From NCBI GenBank assembly GCA_001939145.1, contig LSRX01000164.1:382949-446948 (forward strand): a stretch of 64,000 bases of DNA. The letters run 5' to 3'. The translations under genes and the position numbers were made by a program. Below are positions 50,521 to 59,092 of this stretch, piece after piece. Each line of letters starts with the position of its first letter. Within the stretch, counting starts at the first letter, position 1. The stretch comes from Symbiodinium microadriaticum. Its lineage: Eukaryota; Sar; Dinophyceae; Suessiales; Symbiodiniaceae. Under the pieces are notes generated by a model. The model searched no databases. It was given only the letters and a program-made list of their open reading frames with translations, and was not told the DNA's origin.

Positions 50521-50811
50521 TTAGAGACCTATTGAGCCGCAGTAGACGCACGGAGCAAGCCGTAAGTACCCGTATATAAAGCTGAGACCCACAACATTGA
50601 AACCTTGGACTGACAACCTCAAAAAAAAACTTGGGGCATTTCTGCGTGTGGGTTTTAACGGATAGGGTATAACCTGACGGCGGATGCTTGTTTCATGAGC
50701 TTCTGGTACCTTCGTTAAGGGAGATGGAGTTTCGGTTACGGGTTTAGGTTGAAGGTTTACTGCTTTGCTGTTGTTGGAACTCGCCACAAACTCAGCGCTT
50801 AAGCAACTCAA
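50521..50811 (-). CDS. candidate exon, Pro/Ser/Lys-rich
   Basis: Minus frame of 96 codons, including LSAEFVASSNNSKAVNLQPK and the segments named for 50269-50516. Ends in TAG at 50521, five bases before the next exon starts, so a donor must lie inside the frame if both belong together. Confidence 0.4.
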   Translation of the reverse strand: MSCLSAEFVASSNNSKAVNLQPKPVTETPSPLTKVPEAHETSIRRQVIPYPLKPTRRNAPSFFLRLSVQGFNVVGLSFIYGYLRLAPCVYCGSIGL

Positions 50812-50947
50812 ACCCTAAACCCTTGACCTAACTCCCCTCCCCCTACATACTTTGTCATGGGTTGTTGTTGCCGATGCTGATGGTGATGGCTATGCTGACG
50901 ATGACGATGATGGGTCAGAAGCCCAAATCCGAAAACCTCAAACCATA

Positions 50948-51057
50948 CCCAGAGAATCCAATACCCCTGAATTCAGGAATATACCTTAAACTATAGGGGC
51001 CTTAATATTATGATTTAAGGTATATTCCTTAATTAAGGGGGTATTGGGTTCTCTGGG
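50948..51057. repeat. long palindrome with 40-bp arms
   Basis: CCCAGAGAATCCAATACCCC...GGAATATACCTTAAA pairs with TTTAAGGTATATTCC...GGGGGTATTGGGTTCTCTGGG. The loop (CTATAGGGGCCTTAATATTATG) resembles one family C arm, suggesting nesting. Confidence 0.9.
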
Positions 51058-51105
51058 ATCCTCGATCCCCCCCCGGGCCCCAAAGCATTCCGCATTCCTA
51101 AATGC

Positions 51106-51148
51106 AGCCTGGAGGTTTCGAAGCAGGGGCAGCTGCCGCAACGCCTCA
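51106..51148 (-). CDS. LRR-like micro-exon (GC donor)
   Basis: AG in TTCCTTTCAG, then EALRQLPLLRNLQ, then GCTGCA as a GC donor; the frame may instead continue AAFRNAECFGA. L-xx-LPLLRNL has leucine-rich-repeat spacing, like the upstream exon 51925-52059. Confidence 0.45.
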
Positions 51149-51189
51149 ACTGAAAGGAATGCAGCTTGGGATGTCGTCGGAAAAGCCTG

Positions 51190-51460
51190 ATATAGAGATA
51201 TTAGATATAGATATGGGCTTCGATATGGATGTGGACATGGACATGGATATAGATGCAGATAGAGAGATAGAGAGATGGAGAGAAAGATAAGTAGATAGAT
51301 ACATAGGTAGATAGATAGATAAATAGATAGATAGATAGATAGGCAGATAGATAGATGAATAGATAGGTAGATAGATAGATCGATAGACAGATAGAGAGGC
51401 AGATAGATAGATGGATAGATAGGTAGATAGACAGATAGATAGGCCGATAGATATTGAAAA
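51190..51460. repeat. GATA/GATATG microsatellite
   Basis: GATATGGA units (51215-51265) then GATA with GACA/GGCA variants. Lies in the probable intron between the two LRR-like exons. Confidence 0.95.
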
Positions 51461-51649
51461 GTACTACACTGCACACCATTCACATTGACATGGAAAAAAT
51501 CTCAACTGTAGCACTTGGGAGCTCTACATTGGCTCCATTCCCCACGAGCCTGGGCCCCTGATAGAAACAAGCGAAACGGTTTTGAGATTGCACCTAGAAC
51601 TTGAGGGTTCGGCGTTAGGGTTTAGGGTTCGGTTGAGGGTTGGCTCTTG

Positions 51650-51729
51650 GATTAGGGGGACCCTTGGGGATATAGACCCTCTCAATAGGGTCCCTTTCAA
51701 GGGTACCCATTAAAGGGGTCTTCCTAATA
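51650..51729. repeat. palindromic element, family F
   Basis: GGATTAGGGGGACCCTTGGGGATATAGACCCTCTC ... CATTAAAGGGGTCTTCCTAAT; compact version of 36067-36190 without the telomere-like insert. Confidence 0.8.
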
Positions 51730-51924
51730 CTAGCTAGGACCTATGTATGAATCTTGTGAGGGCTTTGAGTCTGGCTTTGAGGAGTTTCAACAATCACTGG
51801 CGCCGAGTGTAGACAAACCTCGGCCCTGAATTTCCTGACTGCTCAACCGGCTCAGCCCTCTCATAGCCGTGCTACTACACGTATATATGGAGGAACCTAT
51901 GGAGTGTCCATATTGCATCATTAC

Positions 51925-52059
51925 CTGAACAGATGCCGCTTTTAATTCGCCGCAAAGCGAAAGAATCGAGTGCTGCTCTGCCTCCAGCGGCGTCTCGCTC
52001 TCCAGGAGACACTTCGAAATGTCCAGCAGCCGAAGAGACGGTAGCTCCTGGACGCTTCT
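51925..52059 (-). CDS. exon with LRR-like segment
   Basis: AG in AAACCCTAG at 52060 and donor GTAATG at 51924. Reads SVQELPSLRLLDISKCLLES, ETPLEAEQHSILSLCGELKA then ASVQ, 45 codons. ELPSLRLLDISKCLL fits the leucine-rich-repeat core (LxxLxLLDIS-N/C-L). LRRs form curved protein-binding surfaces. The acceptor lies at the edge of a telomere-like unit. Confidence 0.6.
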
Positions 52060-52462
52060 CTAGGGTTTAGGGCTGAGTGGTTCGAGTCAATAAGCCCTAA
52101 ACCCTAAACCCCAAGCCCTAAACCCCTAAACCGTTCGGGGGTTTAGGGCTTGGGGGTTCTGGGTTTGGACTATGGGATTCAGGGCCTGAAGCGGCCGAAG
52201 CCTAAACCCTGAACAGAGTTGAAACCGCAGTCTCAAGTCACTTCAGACCGGCTGCACTAAATCGAAAACTTTCCACTCGTTGTGCTTCGCAATTTCTGCA
52301 GATTACACAAAATCAACAGGATTCACAAAGGGGCTTCCAACTCCTAGGCGTAGCTCGTGATTTCAATGCTCCAGGGTTTAGGCAGGCCAGGCCCTGAATA
52401 CTGATTCCTGGCAAAGAGTCAGGGCCCTTTTCTGCACCCTAAACCCTAAACCCTAGGGCCCT

Positions 52463-52622
52463 TGGGCCTTTTTCTGCGGAGCCCGACACCTTCGCTGGGG
52501 CTGTTGAGGTTCCTCTGAGCTCGGGGATTTAAGTGTTCCCTGTGATCCGGGGGAAAACTTACCTATAGTCTCCATTGTAACTACAGGTACGACTTCAACT
52601 TCCTTGCGCGGTGGAGAGCGAG
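52463..52622 (-). CDS. two exons joined across a decayed B element
   Basis: Exon 52591-52622 (AG in ATTTTGAG) reads LALHRARKLK; exon from 52539 down to about 52463 reads EHLNPRAQRNLNSPSEGVGL then RRKRPKGPR. The split codon TC|G gives Ser. The intron 52540-52590 (51 bp) holds only the two ends of a B element (TACCTATAGTCTCCATTGTA joined to ACTACAGGTA) plus a pyrimidine tract and CAG. Basic, probably disordered protein. Confidence 0.6.
52560..52589. repeat. internally deleted B element (30 bp)
   Basis: Left terminus and right terminus of family B without the central 75 bp. Reads as an old introner reduced to its ends. Confidence 0.85.
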
Positions 52623-52737
52623 CTCAAAATTCGGCTTGAACTTTGCTAGATTCTGCTTTAAGTATCGAATTTCTCAACTCCTGTTCGGAGCGTTGCGTTA
52701 TTCTGGGGCTAGGTGGGGTTTCGTTCCGCATTTCACT

Positions 52738-52985
52738 TCTGGGCATTGGGGGGGGCGGGGGGCAGAACGCGCAAAAACTCAGTCAGGGGGGATATGATTT
52801 GAAGGAGTCTTGACTCTGGAGGCTCGCAAAACGGACAGCTGTAGTTCCTGATTCCGGCAAGACCCCATGCGTCTTCGAAAGCAATGCTGTGTCGGGTGGG
52901 TTTCCGGCGAATCTTGTGCCTGTGAAACTTGCAGAGCGTAGGCGCCTGCTGAGGAGCGAGCTTCGTGTCACAGAAGTATGAAGCT
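52738..52985 (-). CDS. C-terminal exon, function unknown
   Basis: Minus frame CDTKLAPQQAPTLCKFHRHK, IRRKPTRHSIAFEDAWGLAG, IRNYSCPFCEPPESRLLQII and SPLTEFLRVLPPAPPNAQK, stop at 52733-52738. One CPFC pair is present, but no full zinc-binding pattern. Confidence 0.5.
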
Positions 52986-53000
52986 GACAAGGATGATGGC

Positions 53001-53031
53001 GGCCCCTAGGTAGTTCCTTCTTGGGATTACC
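53001..53031. repeat. family A half element
   Basis: GGCCCCTAGGTAGTTCCTTCTTGGGATTACC with no partner arm within 100 bp. Confidence 0.75.
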
Positions 53032-53730
53032 GGCTGACAGTGAAGATTACAGCAACTACCGTGACATGGGTGAAAAGAGATGCCCTGCAAGCCCGTTGTC
53101 CTACATAGATGGTTGCTGCCCAAGCCAACCATAGAAGATCAGCCCGTCACAGAGGATGGGTCATCATATCACGCTCGCATGTCTTCTCGTATCCTCATTG
53201 TCCTCAATACAGTAACTCAATCCTCAAAAACCGAATGCCCTGAACCCTGAAGCCCGAAGAACCTGAGCCATGAAACCCTAAGGGACTTGTGATATCTCGA
53301 GGGACGGCCGAAGCCCACTTGCTCAGCTGCCGCCGATGCAAACTAAAGCACAGAAACTGATAGCGAACCCGAGAGATCTTACCCTGAACCCTTAAACCCT
53401 AAACCCTAAAATCCGAGAGATCTTACTCCTGGGAGTTAGGGCTTCGGCTTTAGAGCTTGATGGTTTTAGGGGCTCGGGTCTGGGGCTTACTCGTACCTGA
53501 CATGTCCGAAACCCTAGCTTCAGGAGAATGGCACAAACCAAACACCACAACAACATTGTAGAGCCGTCACTGATACATAACTTTACTTTATATCGGGAGC
53601 TATGCAAAATCTATCAGCTTCAATCGAGACCATCGCCGCGGGGAACAGGACGATAATCGGGCATAGAACACGTCCCACACCGGACAAAGTCTAGTTTCCT
53701 ACAGCAACCGCAACTGGCCCTATGCCCCAG

Positions 53731-53802
53731 AAACTAGAGCAATCCACTATCTGCAGGCTAGTACTTCAGTTCCAAAGTAACCTCTCCAAAGCCGCTAAAG
53801 CG
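53731..53802 (+). CDS. coding-like stretch, strand uncertain
   Basis: Plus: AG in TGCCCCAG, then KLEQSTICRLVLQFQSNLSK-AAKA (24 codons), then a GT followed by telomere-like units. The minus reading is poorer here. It stands against the regional minus bias. Confidence 0.3.
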
Positions 53803-53998
53803 GTCCTGGGCTTAGGGTTTAGGGTTTTGGTGGCCCCTCAATATCTTGTGAACAGTAATCGTAAACAAGATCCTCTCAAACCCAACAGCTGCACAGAACA
53901 GCAAAATCCCAACGACCTACCAAAATCCAAAGCTTCCGAAGTGACATAGACATAGCGACATAGGGTTTAGGGGTCTAGGGATAGGCTAAGCTTCGGTC

Positions 53999-54125
53999 TC
54001 AAAGCTCCGCGAACAAAGGGAAGATCTCTCGGACGCGGCGCGAACTACATCTGTACACTGGGCAGCCCCACCGGGCATACACCTCTGGCATTGGAGGCCC
54101 CAGTACGGAGTTGCGCGGTCTCCTT
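53999..54125 (-). CDS. C-terminal exon, function unknown
   Basis: Minus frame RPRNSVLGPPMPEVYARWGC then PVYRCSSRRVREIFPLFAEL, TGA at 53999-54001. The plus strand reads LREQREDLSDAARTTSVHWA, also plausible. Minus preferred because a terminal codon and the neighbours agree. Confidence 0.45.
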
Positions 54126-54182
54126 TTTTCTAATTGTTCTCCCGGAAACTAAGACATTAGCAAACTCCTAGACAACAAAACC

Positions 54183-54287
54183 TGCCTATAGTCTCCATTG
54201 TAGTTCCTTTTTGGGGTTACCTTTTAGGATGCTTCATATACAATTGGTTAAACCAAAACAAGAACTACAATGAAGACCTTATAGGTA
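54183..54287. repeat. palindromic element, family B (probable intron)
   Basis: TGCCTATAGTCTCCATTGTAG ... CTACAATGAAGACCTTATAGGTA. Upstream a GTAAGG donor follows LLLQGIFRRA (about 54348-54380); its minus end CTATAGGCAG gives an acceptor, and the frame continues MFCCLGVC and stop. Confidence 0.85.
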
Positions 54288-54558
54288 GTCCAATAAGTTG
54301 AAGACGCAAAAACTCCTAGATCTCGATCACATGCTCCTTACATGGCCCTGCGGAAAATCCCCTGCAGGAGCAGGTCAGGACCTTCACCAGTCCTTGGTGC
54401 ATTGGGGAAACTTGGGAGTTGAGTAAATAAGGGGTATCTTAATTTGGGGTCCTTAAAAAAGGATCCTACTATTTAGGGTACTCTATTAGGGTCCCCTATG
54501 TTCGGAAACACCCACTTATTGAAACAATGCACGACGGGCCTTAATTGGGGTATATACA

Positions 54559-54667
54559 ATATGGGTAGTTCTCTACATTAGGGTCCCCTTTTTGGGTCCC
54601 CGATATAGCACGGCACCCTTTTAACAAGGACCCTAAAAGGGACCCTAATTTAGAGAATTACCCATAT
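54559..54667. repeat. palindromic element, family D
   Basis: ATATGGGTAGTTCTCTACATTAGGGTCCCC ... GGGACCCTAATTTAGAGAATTACCCATAT, centre CCCCGATATAGCACGGCACCC. Confidence 0.9.
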
Positions 54668-54775
54668 GATGCTTTGATGATTCACAGACAAGAAACTCAG
54701 GACTCCAAGGAATACGACTACGAATTGCACAGACCCCTTTTGTTGGAGCAATGCTTCCTCTCTAGGGCTGATACC

Positions 54776-54955
54776 CTGAACCCTAACCCCTAAACCCTAT
54801 AAATCCTGAACCCTAAACCCTAATCCCTAATTAAATCCGAAACCCTAAACCCTAAACCCCTAAACCCTAAAAAATCCTAAACCCTAAATCCTAAAACCCT
54901 AAACCCTAAACTCTAACCCCTAAACCCTTAACCCTAAACCCTAGGGCTTCAAATT
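54776..54955. repeat. telomere-like CCCTAAA block
   Basis: About 180 bp of imperfect CCCTAAA units with AATCC and TATAAA variants. Confidence 0.9.
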
Positions 54956-54994
54956 TATCAAAGAAGCGGGGGTGCCTCTTATATATATATATAT

Positions 54995-55040
54995 ATAATT
55001 ACAGTATATAGATACCCCGTTCTAATTATTAAGGCCCCTA
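54995..55040. repeat. family C right half
   Basis: AATTACAGTATATAGATACCCC then TTCTAATTATTAAGGCCCCT; the left arm is replaced by a TA microsatellite. Confidence 0.65.
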
Positions 55041-55122
55041 AAAGAAACCTCCTCAAGGCAGCATTGGGGTCTTCCCCAGGGTCTCCGGGCAGCCGGAGCA
55101 AGCTTCGCGGGGGAGGCCCACG

Positions 55123-55212
55123 GCTTAGGGGTTTAGGGGTTTAGGGTTTAGGGGTTTAGGGTTTAGGGGTTTTAGGGGTTTGGGGGTTTAGGGTTTAGGG
55201 GTTTAGGGCTTA
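55123..55212. repeat. telomere-like TTTAGGG block
   Basis: GGGGTTTA and GGGTTTA units; opposite orientation to 54776-54955. Confidence 0.9.
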
Positions 55213-55253
55213 GGCAGTTAATTCGTGGTGGTGGTGCGACAAAGCATGACAGC

Positions 55254-55359
55254 ATATGGGTAGTTCCAAAAATTAGGTCCCTTTGTAGGTCCCCAATATA
55301 GTACGGCACCCTTATAAAAAGGACCCCCAAAAAACCCTAATTTAGAGAGATACCCACAT
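55254..55359. repeat. palindromic element, family D
   Basis: ATATGGGTAGTTCCAAAAATTAGG ... CCCTAATTTAGAGAGATACCCACAT, centre CCCCAATATAGTACGGCACCC. Confidence 0.9.
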
Positions 55360-55401
55360 ACTGACACTGTACATTGCAACGTTGCCATTCACATGATTAG
55401 C

Positions 55402-55530
55402 TCAGCAAGGAGGCACCGAACATAAAGCATGCTTAACTGTCTTCGGGAGCAAAATCTCCCTAGAAGTGTACGGACAAACTTTCTGCACTGTTGGATCTGG
55501 GCCGCACATAGGCGTGTTGACTAAACTGGG
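55402..55530 (-). CDS. C-terminal exon, function unknown
   Basis: Minus frame VNTPMCGPDPTVQKVCPYTS then REILLPKTVKHALCSVPPC, TGA at 55402-55404. Plus is open too (LREQNLPRSVRTNFLHCWIW). Just upstream, 55553-55669 is open on plus (QAESKLRIKTDELDDLNVWL), a possible opposite-strand exon. Confidence 0.35.
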   Translation of the reverse strand, partial: PSLVNTPMCGPDPTVQKVCPYTSREILLPKTVKHALCSVPPC

Positions 55531-55740
55531 GATGCGGGAGTGGCTCTTATCATAAGTTGTTCTGCAAGCAGAGTCGAAATTGAGAATTAAGACTGATGAG
55601 TTGGACGATTTGAATGTTTGGCTGTATTGCTCTAGGTTTAATCTAAGTTACCATCATAGGGATCTTTAGTAAATACTATGGTTTCATTATTACGGTAATT
55701 TAAATTAAATCCCTTACCTAAACCCTAAACCCTAGTTTGG

Positions 55741-55815
55741 GCTTCAGGCTCAGGCGGGTTGAGTGCGACTGTTGGTTGACTGTCTTGGTTCTTGAGCTTG
55801 CGCTCAAGAGGAACT
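55741..55815 (-). CDS. exon downstream of an A element
   Basis: After AG (CCACTGCCAG) the minus frame reads SASSRTKTVNQQSHSTRLSL-KPKL. Upstream of the palindrome, TESWNLPREMLHRCFPSWR (about 55955-56015) ends at GCCTATCC, possibly a GC donor at the palindrome edge. Confidence 0.45.
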
Positions 55816-55844
55816 GGCAGTGGGAGCGCGTAGGATTACGTCGA

Positions 55845-55953
55845 TACCCATAGGCTCCATAGTAGTTCCTTTTTGGGATTACCTTATTCAAGAATCCTAT
55901 ACACCCCCCCCCCCCAAAAAAAAAAAAAGGAACTACTATGGAGCCTATGGATA
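55845..55953. repeat. palindromic element, family A, with C and A runs
   Basis: TACCCATAGGCTCCATAGTAG ... CTACTATGGAGCCTATGGATA; the loop carries C13 and A13, a local expansion. Confidence 0.9.
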
Positions 55954-56127
55954 GGCGCCAACTGGGAAAGCAACGGTGAAGCATCTCGCGGGGAAGGTTC
56001 CAAGATTCCGTAGTACATCGCCTGTTACGCCACACAGCGCAATACAACCCTTGGTTTGGGTTTAGGGTTTAAGGGCTTTAGGGCTTTAGGGTTTTAGGGT
56101 TTTAGGGTTTAGGGTTTTAGGGTTTAA

Positions 56128-56215
56128 CCCCCTGGTTTCCGATGACAAACCTTGCAAGCACGGCCAAGATGCTACCATTTTCGAAGGACAGGTCGCATAC
56201 CTCCGCAGCCAACAA
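56128..56215 (-). CDS. exon, function unknown
   Basis: Minus frame LLAAEVCDLSFENGSILAVL then ARFVIGNQ, ending by a telomere-like block (56050-56130) whose GTTAAACCC could give the donor. Helical, hydrophobic. Confidence 0.5.
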
Positions 56216-56219
56216 CCCT

Positions 56220-56760
56220 ATAAGTGTTCGAAGTACCTAACTTCAGGTGTTCGGGTGCATTCACATGCTAGTCCTAGGTTTGTATCAAGGGGGGCAGCAC
56301 ATGATTGCGCAGATTATCAATGTTCCCTGCATTGAAGTTCGAGTGTAGTAAGCTTGTGTCTCTCCGGGAAACCCTGCGCTGTCATGCAGGGGCATTCACT
56401 ATTCGAACAAGGATCTGTGTCGGGGGTAAATGATACGGTCATTAGTATTATCTATGGGGTATCATACAAGGGAAAAACATCCATGCCTGTTATTTCGCCC
56501 TGATACTAGGCCTGATGCTCTCCAAGTTTGATGATGCCATATTCCTTCACGGGCGTAGGGCTTCCTGTTAGCTCCAAACCCTAAAAGACCCAGAGGTCTG
56601 GGGCTCCTTATTAAGATAGATCATTAAACAGGTAAGTTTTCGGCGCCTTAACCCGCTTGAAGGGGCTATAGCGGCTATAACTCATCAGGCCTCCATGCTG
56701 CGTCAGAACACCAAGGCCCAGCAACTCTGAAAAAAAACACGCAAGTCTCTCGTGATCCCA
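56220..56760. other. no gene recognised
   Basis: No palindromes and no telomere-like arrays. Frames are short on both strands. Confidence 0.6.
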
Positions 56761-56761
56761 C

Positions 56762-56832
56762 CTGCTCGCCGAAAGGGGCAGCAAAGCGAGGTGATCTCAC
56801 TGCAGTCATGCCTGCGGAGCTCCCACTTCATC
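56762..56832 (-). CDS. exon, Cys/Arg-rich
   Basis: AG in GATCTTAG and donor GTGGGA; reads KWELRRHDCSEITSLCCPFR then RA. 71 bp with both borders convincing. Function unknown. Confidence 0.55.
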
Positions 56833-56984
56833 CTAAGATCCCTGTTTACCGGCTACTGGGTCTTTGGCACCAGGAGGTTTATCTAAGCACTAAGGGAACA
56901 GCAACCCGCAACATTGATAACTGGGCCCGGGTCCCTGGTTGACTTTCGTGTTCTAGCCTGGCACCTCAACCAAAAACCATTCCG

Positions 56985-57205
56985 GGCCCCAAACACGGGA
57001 GAAGGGAGACAGCCAGGAAATCCACACGAGAGGCCCTTAGACCATACGCCTGCAAATACCTTCTGCTCCTACTTGGCCATTGTGACCATATTCTTTTGAC
57101 TCGGTAAGAAAGATCGACATTTGGGTGGTTGAAGAGTCTTTGGGGATGTTGGACCCCGGTGGTAGTTGGTGAGATGAGTTCACGGGCGGCTTGGGCCACG
57201 AAGGA
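56985..57205 (-). CDS. candidate exon, function unknown
   Basis: Minus frame AQAARELISPTTTGVQHPQR, LFNHPNVDLSYRVKRIWSQW, PSRSRRYLQAYGLRASRVDF then LAVSLLP. A second minus frame (57037-57384, HQGPRGSGPSSVSPSWPKPP) is also open; only one can be real. Confidence 0.45.
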
Positions 57206-57504
57206 CTGACCGACGATGGCCCCGAGCCTCTGGGCCCTTGATGTATTTTGCAGAATGTCAGTTCTGGGGCGAAAGGTTGACTATAATGACAAAAATCAGC
57301 CTGTTTACAGTTATTCAAGCCTAATACAGTTATTAAAGCCTTATCCCAAAAGCCTAAGTTCAACCCTATATTTAGAGAAACCAAATTAGACCCTAAACCC
57401 TATAAAACTAGATGGAATTAACCACAAACCCTACGTAACCCTTCTTGATCCTGTCTTATGTAACTGAACCCAACATGACCCTAATTCAACCCAAAACTCG
57501 AACC

Positions 57505-57752
57505 CTTGGCTCCACGAGTACCACGTGGCCTGAGAGCTTGTAGACCCTGCCCTAAACCCTAAACCCAAAACCCTGAACCCTAAACCCTAAACCGTCCTGA
57601 GAGCTTGTAGACCCTGCCGGCCGTAGTATAGAACCCTAAACCCTAAACCCTAAACCCTTGGCTCCACAATGAGGCCTGAGAGCTTGTAGACCCTGCCGGC
57701 CGTAGTATAGAAGGCCAGAGAGGCGCCCAGCTTCCGGTCGCGGAAGAATTGC
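57505..57752 (-). CDS. exon with two tandem partial copies of its tail
   Basis: The full exon 57656-57752 (AG in GTACTTCAG, donor GTTTAGGG) reads QFFRDRKLGASLAFYTTAGR then VYKLSGLIVEPR. Its 3' part recurs at 57593-57633 (FYTTAGRVYKLSG) and 57505-57551 (GRVYKLSG...VEPR), each separated by CCCTAAA arrays (57635-57656 and 57552-57592). Third-position G/C is high and the reading is clear, but no family is recognised. The partial copies might be alternative 3' exon parts or non-functional duplicates. Confidence 0.6.
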
Positions 57753-57825
57753 CTGAAGTACGGTTTCGGCATGTTAAAGTTTAGGATTTGGGGTTCAGGG
57801 TGTAGGGCTTATGGGGTTTAGGGTN

Positions 57826-57862
57826 TATAATGACAAAAATCAGCCTGTTTACAGTTATTCAG
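57826..57862. repeat. 36-bp duplicate of 57282-57318 inside a telomere-like array
   Basis: TATAATGACAAAAATCAGCC...TATTCA appears at both places, 545 bp apart, here flanked by TTTAGGG units and next to a single N (57825). Confidence 0.85.
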
Positions 57863-58006
57863 GGTTCAGGGTTTAGGGTTTATAGGGTTTAGGGGTTTAG
57901 GGGTTTCGGCGTGTCAAAGTCTAGGGATCATGCCGAGGCCGGGCTTCGGGTTTAGGATTACCGTTCAGAGCTTCAGGTTTCGCACTTTAGCCCTAAACCT
58001 GCTTTT

Positions 58007-58295
58007 TGTGTTGGAGGAACTGCGATATCTCCCCAGAAAAGCAAACCTTCCTGATCAAGGGCTGGGTGCTAGAAGGTGGGTGGGACATCGAAGATGCACC
58101 CTTAGACCAGGGGCACAGGAGCTCCGGTAAACTGTTAATTCAGTGAGGCTGGCTCTGACCCTACCACTTGCTATGCCATCTTTGCAACTGTGCCGTGGTC
58201 GGAAAATACAGAATGTCCAACAAGTACGCAGAGATTCACAACAGACTGGAGCGGCAAGCCTCGACGCGCTATGCACTCGCACAAGGACCGGGACA
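58007..58295. CDS. coding-like stretch, strand unresolved
   Basis: Plus: SPEKQTFLIKGWVLEGGWDI, EDAPLDQGHRSSGKLLIQ and stop (58144), then SNKYAEIHNRLERQASTRYA. Minus: a 75-codon open frame. The plus reading has better texture; the neighbours are minus. Confidence 0.35.
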
Positions 58296-58591
58296 CACGG
58301 TCAAACAGACATGCAAACATATGGACACAGAGGGAGATCGAGACACAGAGATACACACACACACACTAAAGAAGGCTTGTGAAAGAACACCTACACACAA
58401 AGACACACGATCTTGGAACGAAGAGGACCTCCGAAATCTCGCAAGCAGCACTCAGTCCGCACAACTCCCGTAACCTCCAACTTGAACTGTCCCCATGAAC
58501 CCTCGATCAACCCTCAACCCTAAGCCCCAAACCCTAAAACCCTAAACCCGAAGCCCAAAGCCCTAAACCCTAAAGCCCTAGAATTAAAAAC

Positions 58592-58691
58592 CTGTCCCAA
58601 GCTGCTCCACCACGAAAATCCACTCCTCTCGCTGCAGTTTCCACGGCCCTCGGACGATGTCTCCGCCGGAATCACCTTGAAACCCGCAACC
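58592..58691 (-). CDS. trypsin-like serine protease exon (GDSGG)
   Basis: AG in AGCTGTCAG at 58692 and donor GTTTTT at 58591. The frame reads GCGFQGDSGGDIVRGPWKLQ then REEWIFVVEQLGT. C-x-x-QGDSGG holds the catalytic Ser of chymotrypsin-fold (S1) proteases; W-I-F-V-V-E-Q-L-G matches the WxLVGIVSWG strand that follows in the family. The Pro usual after GDSGG is Asp here. The His and Asp exons were not identified with confidence. A family A palindrome lies 10 bp upstream in the intron. Confidence 0.6.
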
Positions 58692-58701
58692 CTGACAGCT
58701 C

Positions 58702-58795
58702 TACCCATAGGCCCCTAAGTAGTTCCCTTTTACGGTTTATATCTAGGATCCTATAACGTAATCCCAAAAAGGAACTACCTAGGGGCCTATGGGTA
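58702..58795. repeat. palindromic element, family A (upstream of the GDSGG exon)
   Basis: TACCCATAGGCCCCTAAG ... CCTAGGGGCCTATGGGTA, loop TTTATATCTAGGATCCTATA. AG of the acceptor is 10 nt past its minus-strand end. Confidence 0.95.
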
Positions 58796-58799
58796 AGCC

Positions 58800-59085
58800 C
58801 TCAAAAACCGAAGCCACCGTCGACATCGCGGCTGGCTCTGGGGTTTCAGTCTTCTGGCAACGTCTGGGACTCAGCGCTCTAGGAAGTCTGAACTGGCCTT
58901 CGAGTTGGCGCCTGTAGTCTAGGGCTCAGGAGGTTTAGGGTTTAGGGTTTAGGGCTGAAGAGGTTTTAAAGTGATAAAACTTGACGAATTGCGGCTGCAG
59001 GCATGTTGGAACTGCCATCAGTCGGTGGTCTGGTTCGGAGGTTTGCCTCTTCGGAGGTGATCTCTCGATGTTGCTCACCCAGAAC
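58800..59085 (-). CDS. two candidate exons of the protease-like gene
   Basis: Minus frames EQHREITSEEANLRTRPPTD-GSSNMPAAAIRQV (about 58965-59085) and RQLEGQFRLPRALSPRRCQK then TETPEPAAMSTVASVFEG (about 58800-58925), separated by a telomere-like run at 58928-58958. Junctions are not settled; neither matches a named protease segment. Confidence 0.4.
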
Positions 59086-59092
59086 CCTAAAC

